From Cladorhizidae sp. MBARI D1340-BT2 (lineage: Eukaryota; Porifera; Demospongiae; Poecilosclerida; Cladorhizidae): 64,000 bases of DNA. The stretch spans positions 29,546,825 through 29,610,824 of the forward strand of contig JAQNBH010000014.1 in assembly GCA_028752905.1 (NCBI GenBank), in the 5' to 3' direction. The position numbers and the translations under genes are program-made. The notes under the pieces are model-generated. The model saw only the letters and a list, made by a program, of their open reading frames with translations, was not told where the DNA came from and ran no database searches. The number at the start of each line of letters is the position of its first letter. The first letter of the stretch is position 1. Positions 58,401 through 64,000 of this stretch are shown here, piece by piece.

Positions 58401-61400
58401 TGCATCTAACCATGTACTCTAGTAAGGTGCATCTAACCCTGTACTCTACTAAGGGTGCATCTAACCCTGCACTCTAGTAAGGATGCATCTAACCTGTACT
58501 CTAGTAAGGTGCATCTAACCCTGCACTCTAGTAAGGATGCATCTAACCTGTACTCTAGTAAGGTGCATCTAACCCTGTACTCTAGTAAGGTGCATCTAAC
58601 CCTGTACTCTAGTAAGGATGCATCTAACCCTGTACTCTAGTAAGGATGCATCTAACTGTACTCTGGTAAGGTGCATCTAACCCTGTACTCTAGTAAGGTG
58701 CATCTAACCCCTGTACTCTAGTAAGGTGCATCTAACCCTGTACTCTAGTAAGGATGCATCTAACCCTGTACTCTAGTAAGGATGCATCTAACCCTGTACT
58801 CTAGTAAGGTGCATCTAACCCTGTACTCTAGTAAGGTGCATCTAACCCTGTACTCTAGTAAGGTGCATCTAACCCTGTACTCTAGTAAGGTGCATCTAAC
58901 CCTGTACTCTAGTAAGGTGCATCTAACCCTGTACTCTAGTAAGGATGCATCTAACCCTGTACTCTAGTAAGGTGCATCTAACCCTGTACTCTAGTAAGGT
59001 GCATCTAACCCTGTACTCTAGTAAGGTGCATCTAACCCTGTACTCTAGTAAGGTGCATCTAACCCTGTACTCTAGTAAGGTGCATCTAACCCTGTACTCT
59101 AGTAAGGATGCATCTAACCCTGTACTCTAGTAAGGTGCATCTAACCCTGTACTCTAGTAAGGTGCATCTAACCCTGTACTCTAGTAAGGATGCATCTAAC
59201 CCTGTACTCTAGTAAGGTGCATCTAACCCTGTACTCTAGTAAGGTGCATCTAACCCTGTACTCTAGTAAGGTGCATCTAACCCTGTACTCTAGTAAGGTG
59301 CATCTAACCCTGAGTACTCTAGTAAGGTGCATCTAACCCTGTACTCTAGTAAGGATGCATCTAACCCTGTACTCTAGTAAGGTGCATCTAACCCTGCACT
59401 CTAGTAAGGGTGCATCTAACCTGTACTCTATTAAGGTGCATCTAACCCTGTACTCTAGTAAGGTGCATCTAACCCTGTACTCTAGTAAGGTGCATCTAAC
59501 CCTGTACTCTAGTAAGGTGCATCTAACTCTGTACTCTAGTAAGGTGCATCTAACCCTGTACTCTAGTAAGGATGCATCTAACCCTGTACTCTAGTAAGGT
59601 GCATCTAACCCTGTACTCTAGTAAGGTGCATCTAACCTGTACTCTAGTAAGGTGCATCTAACCCTGTACTCTAGTAAGGTGCATCTAACCCCTGCACTCT
59701 AGTAAGGATGCACCTAACCCTGTACTCTAGTAAGGTGCATCTAACCCTGTACTCTAGTAAGGTGCATCTAACCCTGTACTCTATTAAGGTGCATCTAACC
59801 TGTACTCTAGTAAGGTGCATCTAATCCTGTACTCTAGTAAGGTACATCTAACCATGTACTCTAGTAAGGATGCATCTAACCCTGTACTCTAGTAAGGTGC
59901 ATCTAACCCTGTACTCTAGTAAGATGGCATCTAACCCTGTACTCTAGTAAGGTGCATCTAACCCTGTACTCTAGTAAGGTGCATCTAACCCTGTACTCTA
60001 GTAAGGTGCATCTAACCCTGTACTCTAGTAAGGTGCATCTAACCTGTACTCTAGTAAGGTGCATCTAACCCTGTACTCTAGTAAGGTGCATCTAACCTGT
60101 ACTCTAGTAAGGATGCATCTAACCCTGTACTCTAGTAAGGTGCATCTAACCCTGTACTCTAGTAAGGATGCATCTAACCTGTACTCTAGTAAGGTGCATC
60201 TAACCTGTACCTCTAGTAAGGTGCATCTAACCCTGTACTCTAGTAAGGTGCATCTAACCCTGTACTCTAGTAAGGTGCATCTAACCCTGTACTCTAGTAA
60301 GGTGCATCTAACCCTGTACTCTAGTAAGGATGCATCTAACCCTGTACTCTAGTAATGTGCATCTAACCCTGTACTCTAGTAAGGTGCATCTAACCCTATA
60401 CTCTAGTAAGGTGCATCTAACCCTGTACTCTAGTAAGGTGCATCTAACCCTGAACTCTAGTAAGGTGCATCTAACACTGTACTCTAGTAAGGTGCATCTA
60501 ACCTGTACTCTAGTAAGGTGCATCTAACCCTGTACTCTAGTAAGGTGCATCTAACCCTGTACTCTAGTAAGGTGCATCTAACACTGTACTCTAGTAAGGT
60601 GCATCTAACCCTGTACTCTAGTAAAGATGCATCTAACCCTGTACTCTAGTAAGGATGCATCTAACCCTGTACTCTAGTAAGGATGCATCTAACCCTGTAC
60701 TCTAGTAAGGTGCATCTAACCCTGTACTCTAGTAAGGGTGCATCTAACCCTGTACTCTAGTAAGATGCATCTAACCCTGTACTCTAGTAAGGTGCATCTA
60801 ACCCTGTACTCTAGTAAGGTGCATCTAACCTTGTACTCTAGTAAGGTGCATCTTAACCCTGTACTCTAGTAAGGTGCATCTAACCCTGTACTCTAGTAAG
60901 GTGCATCTAACCCTGTACTCTAGTAAGGTGCATCTAACCCTGTACTCTAGTAAGGATGCATCTAACCCTGTACTCTAGTAAGGATGCATCTAACCCTGTA
61001 CTCTAGTAAGGTGCATCTTACACTGTACTCTAGTAAGGATGCATCTAACCCTGTACTCTAGTAAGGTGCATCTAACCATGTACTCTAGTAAGGATGCATC
61101 TAACCCTGTACTCTAGTAAGGTGCATCTAACCCTGTACTCTAGTAAGGTGCATCTAACCCTGTACTCTAGTAAGGTGCATCTAACCCTGTACTCTAGTAA
61201 GGTGCATCTAACCCTGTACTCTAGTAAGGATGCATCTAACCCTGTACTCTAGTAAGGTGCATCTAACCCTGTACTCTAGTAAGGTGCATCTAACCCTGTA
61301 ACTCTAGTAAGGATGCATCTAACCCTGTACTCTAGTAAGGTGCATCTAACCTGTACTCTAGTAAGGTGCATCTAACCTGTACTCTAGTAAGGTGCATCTA

Positions 61401-64000
61401 ACCCTGTACTCTAGTAAGGATGCATCTAACCCTGTACTCTAGTAAGGATGCATCTAACCCTGTACTCTAGTAAGGTGCATCTAACCCTGTACTCTAGTAA
61501 GGTGCATCTAACCCTGTACTCTAGTAAGGATGCATCTAACCCTGTACTCTAGTAAGGTGCATTCTAACCCTGTACTCTAGTAAGGTGCATCTAACCCTGT
61601 ACTCTAGTAAGGGTGCATCTAACCCTGTACTCTAGTAAGGTGCATCTAACCCTGTACTCTAGTAAGGATGCATCTAACCCTGTACTCTAGTAAGGTGCAT
61701 CTAACCCTGTACTCTAGTAAGGTGCATCTAACCTTGTACTCTAGTAAGGTGCATCTAACCCCTGTACACTAGTAAGGTGCATCTAACCCTGTACTCTAGT
61801 AAGGTGCATCTAACCTTGTACTCTAGTAAGGTGCATCTAACCCTGTACTCTAGTAAGGTGCATCTAACCCTGTACTCTAGTAAGGTGCATCTAACCTTGT
61901 ACTCTAGTAAGGTGCATCTAACCCTGTACACTAGTAAGGTGCATCTAACCCTGTACTCTAGTAAGGTGCATCTAACCCTGTACTCTAGTAAGGGGTGCAT
62001 CTAACCCTGTACTCTAGTAAGGTGCATCTAACCTGTACTCTAGTAAGGTGCATCTAACCTTGTACTCTAGTAAGGTGCATCTAACCCTGTACTCTAGTAA
62101 GGATGCATCTAACCTGTTACTCTAGTAAGGTGCATCTAACCCTGTACACTAGTAAGGTGCATCTAACCCCTGTACTCTAGTAAGGTGCATCTAACCCTGT
62201 ACTCTAGTAAGGTGCATCTAACCCTGTACTCTAGTAAGGTGCATATAACCCTGTACTCTAGTAAGGTGCATCTAACCCCTGTACTCTAGTAAGGTGCATC
62301 TAACCCTGTACTCTAGTAAGGTGCATCTAACCCTGTACTCTAGTAAGGTGCATCTAACCCCTGTACTCTAGTAAGGTGCATCTAACCATGTACTCTAGTA
62401 AGGTGCATCTAACCCTGTACTCTAGTAAGGGTGCATCTAACCCTGTACTCTAGTAAGGTGCATCTAACCCTGTACTCTAGTAAGGTGCGTCTAACCTGTA
62501 CTCTAGTAAGGTGCATCTAACCCTGTACTCTAGTAAGGATGCATCTAACCCTGTACTCTAGTAAGGTGCATCTAACCCTGTACTCTAGTAAGGATGCATC
62601 TAACCCTGTACTCTAGTAAGGTGCATCTAACCCTGTACTCTAGTAAGGTGCATCTGTACTCTGTACCCTGTACTCTAGTAAGGTGCATCTAACCCTGTAC
62701 ATTAGTAAGGATGCATCTAACCCTGTACTCTAGTAAGGATGCATCTAACCCTGTTACTCTAGTAAGGTGCATCTACCCTGTACTCTAGTAAGGTGCATCT
62801 AACCCTGTACTCTAGTAAGGTGCATCTAACCCTGTACTCTAGTAAGGTGCATCTAACCCTGTACTCTAGTAAGGATGCATCTAACCCTGTACTCTAGTAA
62901 GGATGCATCTAACCCTGTACTCTAGTAAGGTGCATCTAACCCTGTACTCTAGTAAGGTGCATCTAACCCCTGTACTCTAGTAAGGTGCATCTAACCCTGT
63001 ACTCTAGTAAGGTGCATCTAACCCTGTACTCTAGTAAGGATGCATCTAACCCTGTACTCTAGTAAGGTGCATCTAACCCTGGTACTCTAGTAAGGATGCA
63101 TCTAACCATGTACTCTAGTAAGGATGCATCTAACCCTGTACTCTAGTAAGGTGCATCTAACCCTGTACTCTAGTAAGGATGCATCTAACCCTGTACTCTA
63201 GTAAGGATGCATCTAACAGTACTCTAGTAAGGTGCATCTAACCCTGTACTCTAGTAAGGTGCATCTAACCCTGTACTCTAGTAAGGATGCATCTAACCCT
63301 GTACTCTAGTAAGGTGCATCTAACCCTGTACTCTAGTAAGGTGCATCTAACCCTGTACTCTAGTAAGGTGCATCTAACCCTGTACTCTAGTAAGGTGCAT
63401 CTAACCTTGTACTCTAGTAAGGTGCATCTAACCCTGTACACTAGTAAGGTGCATCTAACCCTGTACTCTAGTAAGGTGCATCTAACCCTGTACTCTAGTA
63501 AGGGTGCATCTAACCCTGTACTCTAGTAAGGTGCATCTAACCTGTACTCTAGTAAGGTGCATCTAACCTTGTACTCTAGTAAGGTGCATCTAACCCTGTA
63601 CTCTAGTAAGGATGCATCTAACCCTGTACTCTAGTAAGGTGCATCTAACCCTGTACACTAGTAAGGTGCATCTAACCCTGTACTCTAGTAAGGTGCATCT
63701 AACCCTGTACTCTAGTAAGGTGCATCTAACCCTGTACTCTAGTAAGGTGCATCTAACCCTGTACTCTAGTAAGGGTGCATCTAACCCTGTACTCTAGTAA
63801 GGTGCATCTAACCCTGTACTCTAGTAAGGTGCGTCTAACCTGTACTCTAGTAAGGTGCATCTAACCCAGTACTCTAGTAAGGATGCATCTAACCCTGTAC
63901 TCTAGTAAGGTGCATCTAACCCTGTACTCTAGTAAGGATGCATCTAACCCTGTACTCTAGTAAGGTGCATCTAACCCTGTACTCTAGTAAGGTGCATCTT
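52452..64000. repeat. 27-bp satellite array, second block (probable duplicate of 37.4-49.0 kb)
   Basis: Same unit as the first block, and it runs off the window. The order of rare variants copies the first block at an offset of about 15.0 kb: GTTAGGATGC at about 37911 and 52920, GCATCTCACC at about 39013 and 54030, CTACTAAGGG at 39627/54646 and 43427/58445, GCATATAACC at about 47219 and 62242, GTGCGTC at 47461/62485 and 48804/63829. The second block also carries many single-base insertions absent from the first (ACCCCTG, GCAATCT, CTCCTAG, GCATTCT, CTGTTACTC), which look like unpolished consensus errors. Confidence 0.95.

Noticed and set aside
33996..63797. Dozens of open frames of 60-322 codons in the satellite (VHLTLYSSK and RCTLLEYRV repeats)
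   Set aside because: They follow directly from a 27-bp period without stops and end wherever a 28-bp unit shifts the frame. No start context, splice site or non-repetitive sequence supports a gene.
34000..64000. CRISPR-like regular repeat spacing
   Set aside because: Units are directly adjacent with no unique spacers, in an animal genome. This is satellite DNA.

Overview
The window is animal nuclear DNA, not bacterial or viral. It has spliced genes with GT-AG introns, several classes of decayed retrotransposon, long trinucleotide microsatellites, and tandem repeats over very roughly two thirds of its length. The AT-rich introns, the PHD-finger LINE and the mixture of element families suit a marine invertebrate. 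A sponge or cnidarian-grade animal is plausible, but no single feature proves it. No rRNA, tRNA, CRISPR or bacterial feature was found.

Layout, left to right. A G-rich telomere-like scrap (1-30) and a 31-bp minisatellite (1057-4223) precede the 3' part of gene 1 (exons 4886-5114, 14153-14193 and 15300-15446, + strand). The three exons join in frame and end like a ciliary microtubule inner protein, with SPAG8 the best guess. Its introns hold a 38-bp minisatellite (5378-10003), a 27-bp minisatellite (12206-13467), a 24-bp minisatellite split by a foldback element (14218-15290), and two minus-strand remnants of one retroelement family. Next come a small poly-G MITE-like element (16057-16224), a decayed non-LTR retrotransposon (about 16275-20400, +) with a 2A-like motif, PHD finger, endonuclease and reverse transcriptase, and a decayed Ty3/gypsy pol fragment (about 20440-22340, -). 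A third remnant of the first retroelement family lies at 24370-24770.

Gene 2 (26831-33457, +) encodes a secreted CAP/SCP protein (CRISP/PR-1 superfamily). It has a 5' UTR intron, a signal peptide and all four tetrad residues of the CAP cavity. Its third coding exon ends at a strong splice donor, and 267 bp later a 27-bp satellite begins and fills the rest of the window (33725-64000). The end of the gene is therefore either beyond at least 30 kb of satellite or missing.

The satellite is interrupted by exactly 100 N (52352-52451). The order of rare variant units after the gap repeats the order seen about 15.02 kb earlier, and the second copy has many extra single-base errors. The simplest reading is that two contigs from the same or allelic locus were joined as if they were neighbours, so part of the array is probably a false duplication.

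The two genes have no visible functional link. The unusual features are the tandem repeats inside and beside both genes, the mosaic structure of the large array, and the mobile-element remnants.
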